Shown piece by piece: positions 7,848-17,238 of a stretch of 64,000 bases of DNA (positions are counted from its first letter, which is position 1; every line of letters starts with the position of its first letter). The stretch is taken from contig NZ_JAAALB010000003.1 in assembly GCF_009905545.1 (NCBI RefSeq), positions 62,001-126,000 of the forward strand. The letters are read 5' to 3'. Source of the DNA: Cellulophaga sp. BC115SP. GTDB lineage: Bacteria > Bacteroidota > Bacteroidia > Cytophagales > Spirosomataceae. A program made the translations under genes and the position numbers. The notes under the pieces were generated by a model. The model was given only the letters and a program-made list of their open reading frames with translations, was not told the origin of the DNA and searched no databases.

Positions 7848-8831
7848 CTAGAAATCTTCATCAAGAGAGAAAGACATCGTTTCTTTCTCTGACATTACAC
7901 CCGCTTTTTGATATTCAGCTACACGTTTTTCGAAGAAGTTTGTTTTGCCTTGTAACGAAATCATTTCCATGAAATCGAATGGGTTTGTTGCGTTGTAAAC
8001 TTTTGGACAACCCAAAGCAACTAGCAAACGGTCAGCTACAAACTCGATATACTGGCACATTAAGTTGGCATTCATACCAATTAATGATACAGGAAGAGAA
8101 TCTGTTACAAATTCTTTTTCGATTGTTACTGCATCTGTAATGATGGCAGTCACTCTTGATTGTGGTAACTGATTCTTGATATGGTCTGCGTAAAGCAAAC
8201 ACGCAAAATCACAGTGTAAACCTTCGTCGCGAGAAATAAGCTCGTTAGAGAATGAGAGGCCTGGCATCAAACCACGTTTTTTCAGCCAGAAGATAGAACA
8301 GAAACTACCTGAGAAGAAAATACCCTCTACTGCTGCAAAAGCAATCAAACGTTCTACAAAATTTTCACTGCCAATCCAACGCAAAGCCCATTCTGCTTTT
8401 TTCTGAACGCAATCGATGGTTTCGATGGCACGAAGCATACGGTCTTTTTCAGTAGGATTTTTAATATAAGTATCAATCAACAAAGAGTACGTTTCTGAAT
8501 GGATATTTTCCATCATTACTTGGAAACCATAGAAACATTTAGCCTCAGCATATTGAACCTCCGAAAGGAAGTTAACAGCGAGGTTTTCGTTTACGATACC
8601 ATCCGATGCCGCAAAGAAGGCCAATACATGCGAAATGAAGTGCTTTTCATCGGCTGTAAGCTTGTTTTCCCAGTCGTTTAAGTCTTGAGAAAGATCAATT
8701 TCTTCAGCTGTCCAGAAAGAAGCTTCCGCTTTTTTATAAAATTGCCAAATGTCATTGTGTTTAATGGGAAATAACACAAAACGGTTTGGGTCTTCTTGAA
8801 GTAAGGGTTCAATAATTGCTGCCTGTGACAT
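7848..8831 (-). CDS. nrdB: class I ribonucleotide reductase, beta (small) subunit
   Basis: Carries the di-iron tyrosyl radical that starts ribonucleotide reduction in the NrdA subunit. Length 327 residues is normal. Visible metal-ligand segments: E in [10 protein letters not shown], then E-x2-H in ENIHSE, and later E in AAVEGIF and E-x2-H in DEGLHCDF. The radical Tyr is in CFYGFQ, and the run CFYGFQ...[13 protein letters not shown] is strikingly like eukaryotic R2 proteins, unlike the E. coli type. The C-terminus ends in acidic and hydrophobic residues (FSLDEDF), the peptide that docks to the large subunit. nrdA is not in the window, so the subunits are not co-transcribed here. Confidence 0.95.
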   Translation of the reverse strand: MSQAAIIEPLLQEDPNRFVLFPIKHNDIWQFYKKAEASFWTAEEIDLSQDLNDWENKLTADEKHFISHVLAFFAASDGIVNENLAVNFLSEVQYAEAKCFYGFQVMMENIHSETYSLLIDTYIKNPTEKDRMLRAIETIDCVQKKAEWALRWIGSENFVERLIAFAAVEGIFFSGSFCSIFWLKKRGLMPGLSFSNELISRDEGLHCDFACLLYADHIKNQLPQSRVTAIITDAVTIEKEFVTDSLPVSLIGMNANLMCQYIEFVADRLLVALGCPKVYNATNPFDFMEMISLQGKTNFFEKRVAEYQKAGVMSEKETMSFSLDEDF

Positions 8832-9212
8832 GGTCGTATGGTATAAGTTGCTAGTTATCTAAAAATAAAGGGATTATTCAAATTTGGGCCTAAGGCATAA
8901 TTTTAAAGCGCGCTTGCCTAGGATAAATTTAAACGTTTTTGGCTTAGGAATCATTAAAGTTGACAAAAATAAACTTTGCTATTTTTCTACCTATCTCTTT
9001 AGTCTCGGTAGTGAAAATATATTCCTTTGAGACTACAATTTGTTAGCTAAAATTGTTTCTTGTTCTTCCAAAATTCTTTCCAAAGATAGGGATAGTTTGG
9101 CAGAAAATGCAGTTGTTTTTTATCATGTTTTTTTGAAATTAAACATTCGTTTGGTTGTAACTATTTGATTTTTAAATATTTGAAACGAAAGTTTTAGCGA
9201 TATTTTTTTTGA
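8832..9212. other. gap holding the nrdB upstream region
   Basis: AT-rich 381 bp between nrdB and the MFS gene. It must hold the nrdB promoter, but I see no clear TAnnTTTG, no palindrome with long arms, and no coding frame. Confidence 0.4.
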
Positions 9213-10457
9213 CTATTCTGATTGAACGGATACTTGGTGAGTAGCATCAATTTTTAGCCAAAGTATAGATCCAAGTATCAATAAACCACCAATCATAAGT
9301 ACAGGAAAGTAGTACCCGAAAGTCGTTGCCAGATACCCAAAAGATACAGTATTGATATAGGCTCCAATCAAACCTGCTGAGTTCATAGCCCCCGAAACGG
9401 TCCCGCTTTGTTTGCCTCCTATATCCATGGCTACTGCCCATGCTACTGGTGCGTTGACGTCCATGGTGGCAAGCCCTAACGACAAAAGTACAACGGCCAA
9501 AGTATCATTTTGACTGAGTGATGCCGTAATGAGACAGATACCTGAAAGACCAAGCCCAATCATTGGGACAATGCGACGACCCCATTTTTTGCCATATTTT
9601 TTGACAGTGTAATCACTCAAAATTCCCCCTAAAAAACATCCGACAGCTCCCAAAATAAAAGGAGCAGAAGCCATAAATTTCATGTTTTCTTCCGAGATTC
9701 CACGGCCTTGTTGGAGATATTTAGGCATCCAACTTTGGAAAAAATAAGCGCCCGCAGCATAACAGTAATACATCAAAAAGAGGATCCAAAGGTTAGGATG
9801 GTTAAGTATTTTCCATACCGATTGTTTTGGAGAGTGGTCGCTTAGTTGTCTATTTTCTAAGATAAAATTCAATTCTTCCTTCGAAATATCCTTAGCTTCG
9901 GAAGGCTCTTCTTTGTACCAGAAAATCCAAAAAATTACCCAAAGTAAACCAACTCCTCCGAGGATATAGAAGGACATTTGCCAGCCATACTTTTGTTGAA
10001 TAGGAATGACTAAAATAGGAGTCAGACCTGCACCAATTCTTGACGCTGCCCAAATAAGTGCTTGCCCTTTTCCTCTTTCGAAGGCTGGTAACCACTTGCT
10101 CAAGGCTATTGAAATATTGGGATATGCTCCAGCTTCGCCAATACCAAATAAGAATCGTACTGCAAGAAGCATGACAAAACCTGTCGAAAAGCCTGTGAGT
10201 ACTGTAAAAAATGACCACCACAATACTACTCGAATAAGAAGGCGTTTGGCACCGAGTCGGTCACCCAATAATCCTGTGGGAATTTCAAAAAGTCCATAGG
10301 CAAGGGTAAACATCCCCAATACCCAGCCCCATTGGACAGGACTTAGCCCCAAATCTTTTGAAATACGTTCGCCTGCTGTAGAGATAGCAATGCGGTCGAG
10401 AAAGGTAACAGTGGAAAGAATTGATAGTACGAGTAATACTTGATAACGTTTTTTCAT
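9213..10457 (-). CDS. MFS transporter, anion:cation symporter (ACS) type
   Basis: Inner-membrane carrier of 414 residues with twelve predicted helices and the MFS loop motif after helix 2 (GLLGDRLGAKRLL). The opening (LSILSTVTFLDRIAIS), the helix 4-5 segment RFLFGIGEAGAYPNIS and the partner motif W-L-P-x-x-E-R-G-K-G-Q-A are typical of the ACS family, which takes up hexuronates, glucarate, phosphate esters or other organic anions by proton or sodium symport. Substrate cannot be told. It stands alone on the minus strand with a 394-bp gap upstream, so there is no catabolic operon to help. Unrelated by sequence to the NarK transporter at 26866. Confidence 0.88.
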   Translation of the reverse strand: MKKRYQVLLVLSILSTVTFLDRIAISTAGERISKDLGLSPVQWGWVLGMFTLAYGLFEIPTGLLGDRLGAKRLLIRVVLWWSFFTVLTGFSTGFVMLLAVRFLFGIGEAGAYPNISIALSKWLPAFERGKGQALIWAASRIGAGLTPILVIPIQQKYGWQMSFYILGGVGLLWVIFWIFWYKEEPSEAKDISKEELNFILENRQLSDHSPKQSVWKILNHPNLWILFLMYYCYAAGAYFFQSWMPKYLQQGRGISEENMKFMASAPFILGAVGCFLGGILSDYTVKKYGKKWGRRIVPMIGLGLSGICLITASLSQNDTLAVVLLSLGLATMDVNAPVAWAVAMDIGGKQSGTVSGAMNSAGLIGAYINTVSFGYLATTFGYYFPVLMIGGLLILGSILWLKIDATHQVSVQSE

Positions 10458-10851
10458 CTATATGTTTAAAGTTTATTCCATAATTAATAGAAATGCAATT
10501 TACCGAAATCTCCCCCAAATGAGAACCGAAAAACCAGATAAGTAAGTGAATATGTACACAAAGAGATAGCGTAATAAAAAAGAATATCGTTATTCTCAAT
10601 GAACTATTCTCGATGCTAAGATGTAAAAGGTAAGGTAGAAAAGAGAAGAAATCTACCCTAACAATTTGATTTTTTGTAGTTTGCCAAAAAAGTTATTAAT
10701 ACAACATGCCACTTGCTAGATTTAGCGCTGGTCTATAGGCGAATTCATTTGGTTTTTCTTCTATTTGGTAATATTATGAGTAATTTTGCCTTTTATATTG
10801 CTGAGTATATAATTTTCTGTTTTTTTCTTAATTTTTTGTCCACGTCAGAGC
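10458..10851. other. intergenic region between divergent MFS and S41 genes
   Basis: AT-rich 394 bp that should hold two divergent promoters. No hairpin or palindrome with long arms was seen. A 77-codon plus-strand frame starting at 10713 overlaps the S41 gene in another frame and looks spurious. Confidence 0.4.
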
Positions 10852-12360
10852 ATGAGGTTGTTATGTGTTGTTATACTGTCTGTTACGTTATTCTGTTGGT
10901 CACAGGATGTAAAAGGACAAGGTGCTGCTTCGCCGATCAGCTATGAGCGAAAGTTCTCGAAGGTAGAGTTGAGAGCAGATTTTAGATATTTGAGAAGTAT
11001 TTTAGAACAAGAGCATCCAGGTGTTAATTGGTACACTTCAAAAGAATCTATGAACATAGCTTTTGAAGATGCCTATAAAAAGATAGCTGATGAAATGACC
11101 GAAAAGGACTTTGGGCTATTGCTCAAGCCTTTGGTCGCTAAAATTCGTTGTGGACATACAGACTTGCGTTTTTCGCCCGAAACTCGCAAATGGGAGCGTG
11201 CCAAAAATCGTAGTTTCGTGCTTCCGCTTGGCTTTTTTATCCAAGGCGACCGTCTTTTTATTGCTCGGAATGAAAGCAATGATGCCTCGCTAGTACTTGG
11301 TTCGGAGGTGTTGGAAATAGAAGGAAATACTGCTGGTAAAATTCTTCGAACATTAAGAAAATACCTACCTGCTGATGGCTACGGCGAAGCTTTTAAGGAT
11401 GCTACACTAGAGGCTGGTTTTTTTGACGAATACTATTTGAGTGTTTTTGGAGGAAAAGAAAAATATCAATTTTCCATCAAAAATGCACAAGGAGAAGTGA
11501 AATCGCAGATACTAGAATTTAAACCAAGAGTTCCTACTGGCAATAGACCGCCTCGGTTATCTAAGGAGGACGAAACACAGCGTCGTTTGACTCGTTTGCG
11601 TGGCTTAAGTTTCCCGAAAGAAGTTGCATCAACGGCTCTGTTACGTATTTCTAGTTTTTCCTATGATGACTATGAGTCGTTTTTGATGACTCACGAAAGG
11701 TTTTTCCAAGAAATAGAACAAAATCACGCCGCGAACCTTATCATTGATTTACGCCAAAATTCAGGAGGAAATCATGAAATTGCCCTTGACCTGATGAAGT
11801 ATTTGATGGATAGTACTTTTGTGCTAACCTCACATGCGGAGGCGCCCGTGATGATTCCATCTTTTATACTTAATAATGATGTAGAAGAACAAGATGCTAG
11901 TCGTGCTTTTTCGGAAAGAATCGTTAAAAAGTGTGGTGAAGGGACTTACTGCTTGAATGTCCCGTCGGTTGGAAAACATAAGCCTTACGAACAATACCGT
12001 TTTAAAGGCAGCTTATACATTTTGATTGGTGAACAAACTTTTTCGGCAGCATCGAGCTTTGTGGCAAGTTTGAAAGAACAGCGTAAATCAACATTAGTGG
12101 GTCGTGAGACGGGTGGGGGCGAAGCTGGTTGCAATGGAGGTGTCATTTCTACGGTTGTTTTACCTGCTACGAAACTGCGTTTGCAGTTTCCACATTTTAG
12201 AATTACAACAGCGGTTAAAGCTCCCAATATTGGTCGTGGAGTAATACCCAATGTCAATGTTGAATACACTATCCAAGAAAGACTTAATAAGGCTGATTTG
12301 GAACTAGAAAAAACCTACGAACTCATTCGAAGTGCCGAGATCAGCAAATTGGGGCATTGA
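10852..12360 (+). CDS. S41 family peptidase (C-terminal processing protease fold), secreted
   Basis: Protein of 502 residues with a signal peptide (LLCVVILSVTLFCWS, cleavage likely near QG). The C-terminal half is the tail-specific protease core: LIIDLRQNSGGN around residue 300, then the nucleophile region GEQTFSAASSFVASL with Ser as candidate nucleophile and GRETGGGEAG closing the site. The N-terminal half is a helical region followed by a short PDZ-like stretch (GSEVLEIEGNTAGKIL). Bacteroidota have many such exported S41 proteins with unknown substrates. An alternative is a non-proteolytic member. It is followed by an R1 repeat that supplies a terminator hairpin. Confidence 0.85.
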   Translation: MRLLCVVILSVTLFCWSQDVKGQGAASPISYERKFSKVELRADFRYLRSILEQEHPGVNWYTSKESMNIAFEDAYKKIADEMTEKDFGLLLKPLVAKIRCGHTDLRFSPETRKWERAKNRSFVLPLGFFIQGDRLFIARNESNDASLVLGSEVLEIEGNTAGKILRTLRKYLPADGYGEAFKDATLEAGFFDEYYLSVFGGKEKYQFSIKNAQGEVKSQILEFKPRVPTGNRPPRLSKEDETQRRLTRLRGLSFPKEVASTALLRISSFSYDDYESFLMTHERFFQEIEQNHAANLIIDLRQNSGGNHEIALDLMKYLMDSTFVLTSHAEAPVMIPSFILNNDVEEQDASRAFSERIVKKCGEGTYCLNVPSVGKHKPYEQYRFKGSLYILIGEQTFSAASSFVASLKEQRKSTLVGRETGGGEAGCNGGVISTVVLPATKLRLQFPHFRITTAVKAPNIGRGVIPNVNVEYTIQERLNKADLELEKTYELIRSAEISKLGH

Positions 12361-12415
12361 TTGTTTGATTTGAAAATGAGAGAATAGGGGATTATATTAA
12401 AATTGTATTCTATCC

Positions 12416-12563
12416 GTAGTGACAAAATGCTTTGCGTCTTAAGCCGAGCCAAATGTAGCATAGGAATATCAAAAAAGGCGTTCGAAATTAATTTTCCGAA
12501 CGCCTTTTTTGATACTAAATTTCAGAATGACACTTCTTTAGACGCAAAGCATTGCGTCTCTAC
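12416..12563. repeat. R1 MITE-like element, full-length copy
   Basis: 148 bp. Ends are 24-bp inverted repeats with 21 matches (left GTAGTGACAAAATGCTTTGC..., right ...GCATTGCGTCTCTAC). The centre is a 14-bp perfect terminator-like stem AAAAAAGGCGTTCG / CGAACGCCTTTTTT at 12471-12510, which probably ends the S41 transcript. Partial copies are at 54522 and 57948. Confidence 0.85.
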
Positions 12564-12660
12564 GGGTAAAATTCAATCACCTCATTACATCTCTTTTTAT
12601 TTTTTTGAAAAAAAGAGTAAATTCCTGTAACCTTTCTAAACCAACTTGCATCCTATTGTC

Positions 12661-13233
12661 GTGAAAACGTTGGAAACAGACATATCTATTATTGAAAGAA
12701 TCTTGGCAGGCGATAAAGCTGGGTATCGGGATTTGGCAAATCGTCATAAGGATTATGCCTTTACGGTAGCCTACAAAATCGTGGGTACACGCGAAGATGC
12801 TGAAGAGGTGGCTCAGGATGCCTTTATTCAGGCATTTCAGGCATTGCCACAGTTCAATAAGGAATCTAAGTTTACGACATGGTTTTATAGAATTGTGTTT
12901 AATACAGCTTTGATGTTTAAACGCAAAAATCGCATACAAACCGACGACATTGAGGCTTCTCAATCGGCACAAGCAGCTTCGGCGGATACTTCAGATGGAA
13001 TGAAAAGTGCTGAACAGAAGAGATATATTCAAATGGCACTCAATCATCTTTCGCCTGACGACGTAACGATGATTACCTTGTTTTATCTAAAAGAACAGAG
13101 TTTAGAAGAAATTGCCCAAATCGTTGGGATTAGTGCTGATACGGCAAAAGTTAAACTTTGTCGTGCCCGAAAGCGTTTGGCTGAAGAGATGAAACGACTA
13201 TTGGGCAATGAGTTACATAGTTTGGTATATTAA
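12661..13233 (+). CDS. ECF-type RNA polymerase sigma factor
   Basis: Sigma-70 family, group 4 (extracytoplasmic function). Region 2 is seen as YRDLANRHKDYAFTVAYKIVG and DAEEVAQDAFIQAF with the FTTWFYRIVFNTA core; a loosely conserved linker (QSAQAASADTSDG) follows, then region 4 with DVTMITLFYLKEQSLEEIAQ and the helix-turn-helix GISADTAKVKLCRARKRL. The frame is open from 12646 (TTG), but GTG at 12661, giving 190 residues, is the better start because V-K-T-L-E-T-D-I-S matches where such factors begin. The next gene probably encodes its anti-sigma partner. Confidence 0.88.
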   Translation: MKTLETDISIIERILAGDKAGYRDLANRHKDYAFTVAYKIVGTREDAEEVAQDAFIQAFQALPQFNKESKFTTWFYRIVFNTALMFKRKNRIQTDDIEASQSAQAASADTSDGMKSAEQKRYIQMALNHLSPDDVTMITLFYLKEQSLEEIAQIVGISADTAKVKLCRARKRLAEEMKRLLGNELHSLVY

Positions 13234-13411
13234 CTTGGCTTTGGGCTTTGAGCAATCGGCTAGGAGCTTAATGATAAAATAGGTAGAAAATACTTTGTTG
13301 AGAGCTAACCTAAAGTTAATAATATGACTAGGTTTTGACTAACAATTCCACTTAGTGGGTGAATTTATTCACCTGAGACGAAAAAGTTTAAACAGCTTCA
13401 ATTTTAATACA

Positions 13412-13885
13412 ATGAATATCACAGACGAAGAAATATTTGACATCCTCGATGGTATCGCCTCTGAGGAGCTTTTGCAAAGGCATGAGCGTCTGTTGCAAGA
13501 GGACGAAGAATACCAATTGCTATTTAAAGAATATGCTGCTACACATGCCCTGTTGGAAGATTTGCCGATGGAGAAAACAGCAGTAAACTTTACGGATAAA
13601 TTAATAGATCAATGGGAGCTTGCTCAAGAGCCTGAAGTAGTACTAAAACCTAAAAGCCATTTGCATCTATACTTCTTGGCAGTGATGTGTGCTTTGATTG
13701 TACTGGTGGTTGCTTTGAGTTCGGGAATGCCTTCGGTGCAGTCGGTAAAAGTACCTTTAGATTTTAGTGTACTTACTAATATGATACATCAAAAAGAGCT
13801 TATCAACTTTATGTTAATGGCTAATGCTTTGCTTGCGGTATTTATTCTCGACAAAAAAGTGTTTAAACCTTATTTTAGAATGTAA
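13412..13885 (+). CDS. probable anti-sigma factor, membrane protein
   Basis: Protein of 157 residues counted from ATG 13412; the frame is open from 13355 but that extension has no good start. The N-terminal cytoplasmic part (ITDEEIFDILDGIASEELLQRHERLL) resembles the sigma-binding helix bundle of Bacteroidota anti-sigma factors, without a zinc H-x3-C-x2-C motif. Two membrane helices follow: YFLAVMCALIVLVVALS at about residue 90 and FMLMANALLAVFIL near the C-terminus, the latter with only a short tail. Function is inferred from position directly behind the sigma gene and from topology. An IS element is inserted 36 bases after its stop. Confidence 0.6.
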   Translation: MNITDEEIFDILDGIASEELLQRHERLLQEDEEYQLLFKEYAATHALLEDLPMEKTAVNFTDKLIDQWELAQEPEVVLKPKSHLHLYFLAVMCALIVLVVALSSGMPSVQSVKVPLDFSVLTNMIHQKELINFMLMANALLAVFILDKKVFKPYFRM

Positions 13886-13909
13886 GGTAAGTATTAGTGT
13901 TGAATTGTG

Positions 13910-13920
13910 AATTGTGAGTT
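13910..13920 (+). repeat. target-site duplication, left copy
   Basis: AATTGTGAGTT, repeated exactly at 15241-15251 on the other side of the IS element. Confidence 0.9.
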
Positions 13921-15240
13921 AGTGCTGTACGAAGGATTGAAAAAGTAACCATTGTCTTTCGCAATTTGTAAAAAGTGTGTTTCTTTGAGGTACTGGATTT
14001 TAAGCATTACTCAATGGACAAACATCTCATTCATCGGCAACAAGTACCTGTTTCTGAGTTGTTAGACTTGATAGGTCAAGACTATTTGTCATCCTTAGCC
14101 CAAGAATTAGAATCTGACAAATGGGTGATAAAACTAAAGACTAAAACTATTTTTAATTTACTCATTTATAGCTTATTAGAAAGTAATCGAGTTGGTCTTC
14201 GAGGTATGGAAGCCAACTATTCTTCTGCTATTTTTCAAGCCATAGAGCATTTAGCAGTAGGAGATACTACCGCTCATAGCAGTATTAGAGATAGACTAAC
14301 ACAAATAGACTCATCCTACTTTGAGAGGGTCTATAACCGAGTTTATCAGATGGTGAGTAGCCATTATGACCAATCTGCCTTGTCAAAATACAATATCAAG
14401 CGATACGACTCGACGATGATTCATATTTTTGGTCATCTAATGAGTGGCATGAAGGTTGGCAATAGTAGCAACAATAAGTATCAAGTCAAACTAACGACAG
14501 AACTAGAGAATGATTTTTGCATTCGTATGAAGTTTTTTTCAGACCAAAATCATTTGTCAGAAGAAACATCACTCAAAGAAGTTATTCAAGAATCTCAACA
14601 CGGTAAAAAAGATTTGATTGTCTTTGATAGAGGACTTAAATCTCGTGACACATTCAAGGAGTTTTCGGATAAAGAAACTCAATTCGTCACTCGCTTAAAT
14701 GCCAATACTCGTTATCAAACTTTAAGACAGCATCAACCTTTACCCACAATTGAACACGATGAAATAAGCATTCTCAAAGATGAAATTGTTTACTTGTATG
14801 GAACTGGTAATAACCTTGTTAAACAAGAGTTTAGACTCATCGAAGTAGTAACGAAAGATGATAAAAGTAACCTTTTGTTTTTAACAAATGTCGTTGATAT
14901 TTCTGCTTACTTAGTGGCTTATATTTATCGCCAAAGATGGCAAATAGAAGTATTCTTTCGCTTTATGAAACAAGAAATGAATCTAACTCATTTTGTTAGT
15001 TATAATGAGAATGCTATAAAAGTGGTACTCTATGCAACACTAATTGCCGCAATGCTTGTGCTGGTTTACAAGAAATTGAATAGTATCAACTCTTATAAAA
15101 AAGCTAAAATCCAGTTTTTCAAAGAACTTCAAGCTAACGTTATTTTGGAAGTAATTGAACTTCCTGATGGGCTTGATAAACTAAAAAAGTACTTAGCTTT
15201 TCAGGCTCGAAGGAATTAAAAAAAACCTTCGTACACTACT
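13921..15240 (+). mobile_element. complete IS4-family insertion sequence
   Basis: 1320 bp bounded by 15-bp inverted repeats (AGTGCTGTACGAAGG at the left, reverse complement AGTAGTGTACGAAGG at the right; 13 of 15 match) and flanked by an exact 11-bp direct repeat AATTGTGAGTT. The intact duplication and intact transposase frame point to a recent insertion. The target lies in R5-type sequence (GTGAATTGTGAGTT) behind the anti-sigma gene, so no gene is broken. Confidence 0.93.
14014..15219 (+). CDS. IS4-family transposase
   Basis: DDE transposase of about 401 residues from ATG 14014 (the frame extends to GTG 13975, but ATG is the likelier start). The first Asp is in KRYDSTMIHIFG, the second in LIVFDRGLKSRD, and the Glu lies in the IS4 hallmark Y-x2-R-x3-E-x6-K, seen as YRQRWQIEVFFRFMK. 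The N-terminal 100 residues form the helical domain expected for the family (MEANYSSAIFQAIEHL). The gene is intact, so the element may be active. Codon use resembles neighbours, so there is no sign of very distant origin. Confidence 0.93.
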   Translation: MDKHLIHRQQVPVSELLDLIGQDYLSSLAQELESDKWVIKLKTKTIFNLLIYSLLESNRVGLRGMEANYSSAIFQAIEHLAVGDTTAHSSIRDRLTQIDSSYFERVYNRVYQMVSSHYDQSALSKYNIKRYDSTMIHIFGHLMSGMKVGNSSNNKYQVKLTTELENDFCIRMKFFSDQNHLSEETSLKEVIQESQHGKKDLIVFDRGLKSRDTFKEFSDKETQFVTRLNANTRYQTLRQHQPLPTIEHDEISILKDEIVYLYGTGNNLVKQEFRLIEVVTKDDKSNLLFLTNVVDISAYLVAYIYRQRWQIEVFFRFMKQEMNLTHFVSYNENAIKVVLYATLIAAMLVLVYKKLNSINSYKKAKIQFFKELQANVILEVIELPDGLDKLKKYLAFQARRN

Positions 15241-15251
15241 AATTGTGAGTT
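15241..15251 (+). repeat. target-site duplication, right copy
   Basis: AATTGTGAGTT, identical to 13910-13920. Confidence 0.9.
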
Positions 15252-15442
15252 GCGAATGTAAATTTTTAATATCAATACTTTGTTCTCCTTAGCCTAATGC
15301 CTACGATTTATTGTATAAAGCGTAATAATTCAATCTTATTTTGCATCATTACCTAAGTATTGAACTAGGAACTTCAATTTTGTCTAGTAAGCAAAGGCAA
15401 CCTATTTTAGGCAAGGACAATTCACAACTCACAATTCACAAC

Positions 15443-16897
15443 TCATAACTGATAAGTTGTTTCTACAGTTTTTACTTCAAAATTTTCCTTTTCTGAATCA
15501 CAAACAGGGCAGCAGTAATTATCTGGCAATTCTTCAAACTTCGTTCCTGCCTTGATTCCTTGCTGACTATCGCCCAATTTTTCGTCATAAATGGTCATAC
15601 ATACTTTGCATTGATGCACCTGATGCGTACTTGTGGAGTTCGCTTGAGGTTGTGCAGGCTTTTCTGTGTTCGAAGCGGTACTTCTATGATAGTAACGTTT
15701 GGTAAGTCGTTGAAGAATTTCAGCAATATGTGTTTTATGAAGTCCTTTTTCAAATAAAACCAATTGACGGGTATTTGGATTGAAGTCTACCGTATGATAC
15801 ACATCATATACTTGTGTTAACCCTGCCAGTATTTTTCGTTTTTTGATTACTACCGAACCAAATACTTCTGACTTTGAGCGAGTCTGAATGGCAAAACACA
15901 AACCAAATGTACGAATATCCTCTTGGTCGAATTCACGGATAATCGTGTTTTTGAGTGACAATCCTTCTCGACAATGATCTTCTACTTGCCAATTCAGCTC
16001 ATTGGCTGCATGACGCACGTTGATACCATATTTTCCTAAGAGTTTGTCCCACGATGCTCTATCTTGGTTTTCTATACCTTTAATAATAAGCGATTTCCAA
16101 GGAGTTGTACAAATTTGTCCCACTTTGGTATCTAAACAAATTTTACAAACATCTAATAAAAAAGCCACCTCAAAAGTCTCATGACGACGATAGATACCTA
16201 ACCAAGTTTTGTTGCCATAACGATTGAAACCTTCGTAATAAGGCAGCATAAATTGCGGTAGCACTAAATCTTCCTGTACGAGCTGTGAAATGATTTCGCC
16301 TTGGGCAATCATTTTCTCATAAATTTCCTCTTCTGATAAATCAGCTCCTGATAGTAGAATACCCTCTAATCGTTTTGAAACTTTAGAGATTTCGAGTGTA
16401 TAAATCAATAAGGGAAACCTAAAAATGGTATTGGATTGCTTTTGACGAATATATAAATACCAAAAATTCGGAATCGATGAGGCAATAAAGTTTAAGTTTC
16501 CCGTAAAAAAGGGCGTGAATGACTGTTGATAGTCTGATATATTGATTTTGAGTTGAGGTTGAAAATTAAAACCATCTAGTACGTCACGATAAATACCTTC
16601 CGATAGCCATTGTCCTGTTTGGAAGACCTCTTGGGCACAATAAGACGAAATAATATTGGGGTATTGATGGGTATCAATTTCAAAATCAATTTGCATTGCT
16701 TCGAGGCTTTCACGTAGGCTAGGTAAGCCCGAACCACGCTGAGTATCAGCCTTTACCCACATCAATAATTGCTGACGAGCACCGATACTTACTTCTTTAA
16801 CACCTGCTTTTTGTGCCATCAAAAGAATTCCTTCGAGCATCCCTGGTGAAGCAATGCCACCAGTCAGATTTATTTTAACTAAAGAGTAGTCTCGCAT
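15443..16897 (-). CDS. nitrite/sulfite reductase-like protein with C-terminal rubredoxin domain
   Basis: Protein of 484 residues. Residues 1 to about 400 look like the ferredoxin-like half-domains of siroheme nitrite/sulfite reductases: an early GARQQLLMWV segment and a later ICTTPWKSLIIKG segment correspond to the conserved Arg/Thr-Pro-Trp substrate regions. The cluster-ligating C-x5-C...C-x3-C pattern seen in NirB is missing, so siroheme catalysis is doubtful. After a low-complexity linker (QPQANSTSTHQ) comes a rubredoxin, with CKVC and CCPVC as the four iron ligands. Its place in the nitrate island suggests an electron carrier or scaffold for nitrate or nitrite reduction. The stop codon overlaps an R5-type repeat. 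Confidence 0.75.
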   Translation of the reverse strand: MRDYSLVKINLTGGIASPGMLEGILLMAQKAGVKEVSIGARQQLLMWVKADTQRGSGLPSLRESLEAMQIDFEIDTHQYPNIISSYCAQEVFQTGQWLSEGIYRDVLDGFNFQPQLKINISDYQQSFTPFFTGNLNFIASSIPNFWYLYIRQKQSNTIFRFPLLIYTLEISKVSKRLEGILLSGADLSEEEIYEKMIAQGEIISQLVQEDLVLPQFMLPYYEGFNRYGNKTWLGIYRRHETFEVAFLLDVCKICLDTKVGQICTTPWKSLIIKGIENQDRASWDKLLGKYGINVRHAANELNWQVEDHCREGLSLKNTIIREFDQEDIRTFGLCFAIQTRSKSEVFGSVVIKKRKILAGLTQVYDVYHTVDFNPNTRQLVLFEKGLHKTHIAEILQRLTKRYYHRSTASNTEKPAQPQANSTSTHQVHQCKVCMTIYDEKLGDSQQGIKAGTKFEELPDNYCCPVCDSEKENFEVKTVETTYQL

Positions 16898-17238
16898 GAT
16901 TTTAGTAATTTATACTTAACAATTTGATAATCAATCCTATATCACTTTTCCAATATAAAGTATGATTGCAAATCTGGAAATGTGATTTTTCCTAGAAATA
17001 TAATTTTATTTAGAAGAACTTTCTTGATTTTGTTCAAATTTTTTACCCTAATCCATTGCTATTCGAAAATAAGATTATAACTTTAAATCGTCAAACAAAT
17101 GACACAAGTACAGTTTCTTAGTTTTAGACAGTCCAAAACAGGATAGCATTTAAGAAATTTTCTCAAAAATGAACCTTTTTTAGTAGATATGACTTTTCTA
17201 AGAAATTTGATGTTTCACTCTCATAAATAATGAATACC
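16898..17238. other. divergent promoter region, no gene
   Basis: AT-rich 340 bp between the rubredoxin-fused gene (-) and the secreted protein gene (+). I see no clear consensus promoter or long palindrome. Confidence 0.4.

Noticed and set aside
10713-10946. 77-codon frame ahead of the S41 peptidase
   Set aside because: Cys- and Phe-rich translation of AT-rich sequence, overlaps the S41 signal peptide in another frame, no family features.
12577-12972. 131-codon minus-strand frame over the sigma factor gene
   Set aside because: Lies almost wholly antisense to the well-supported ECF sigma gene.
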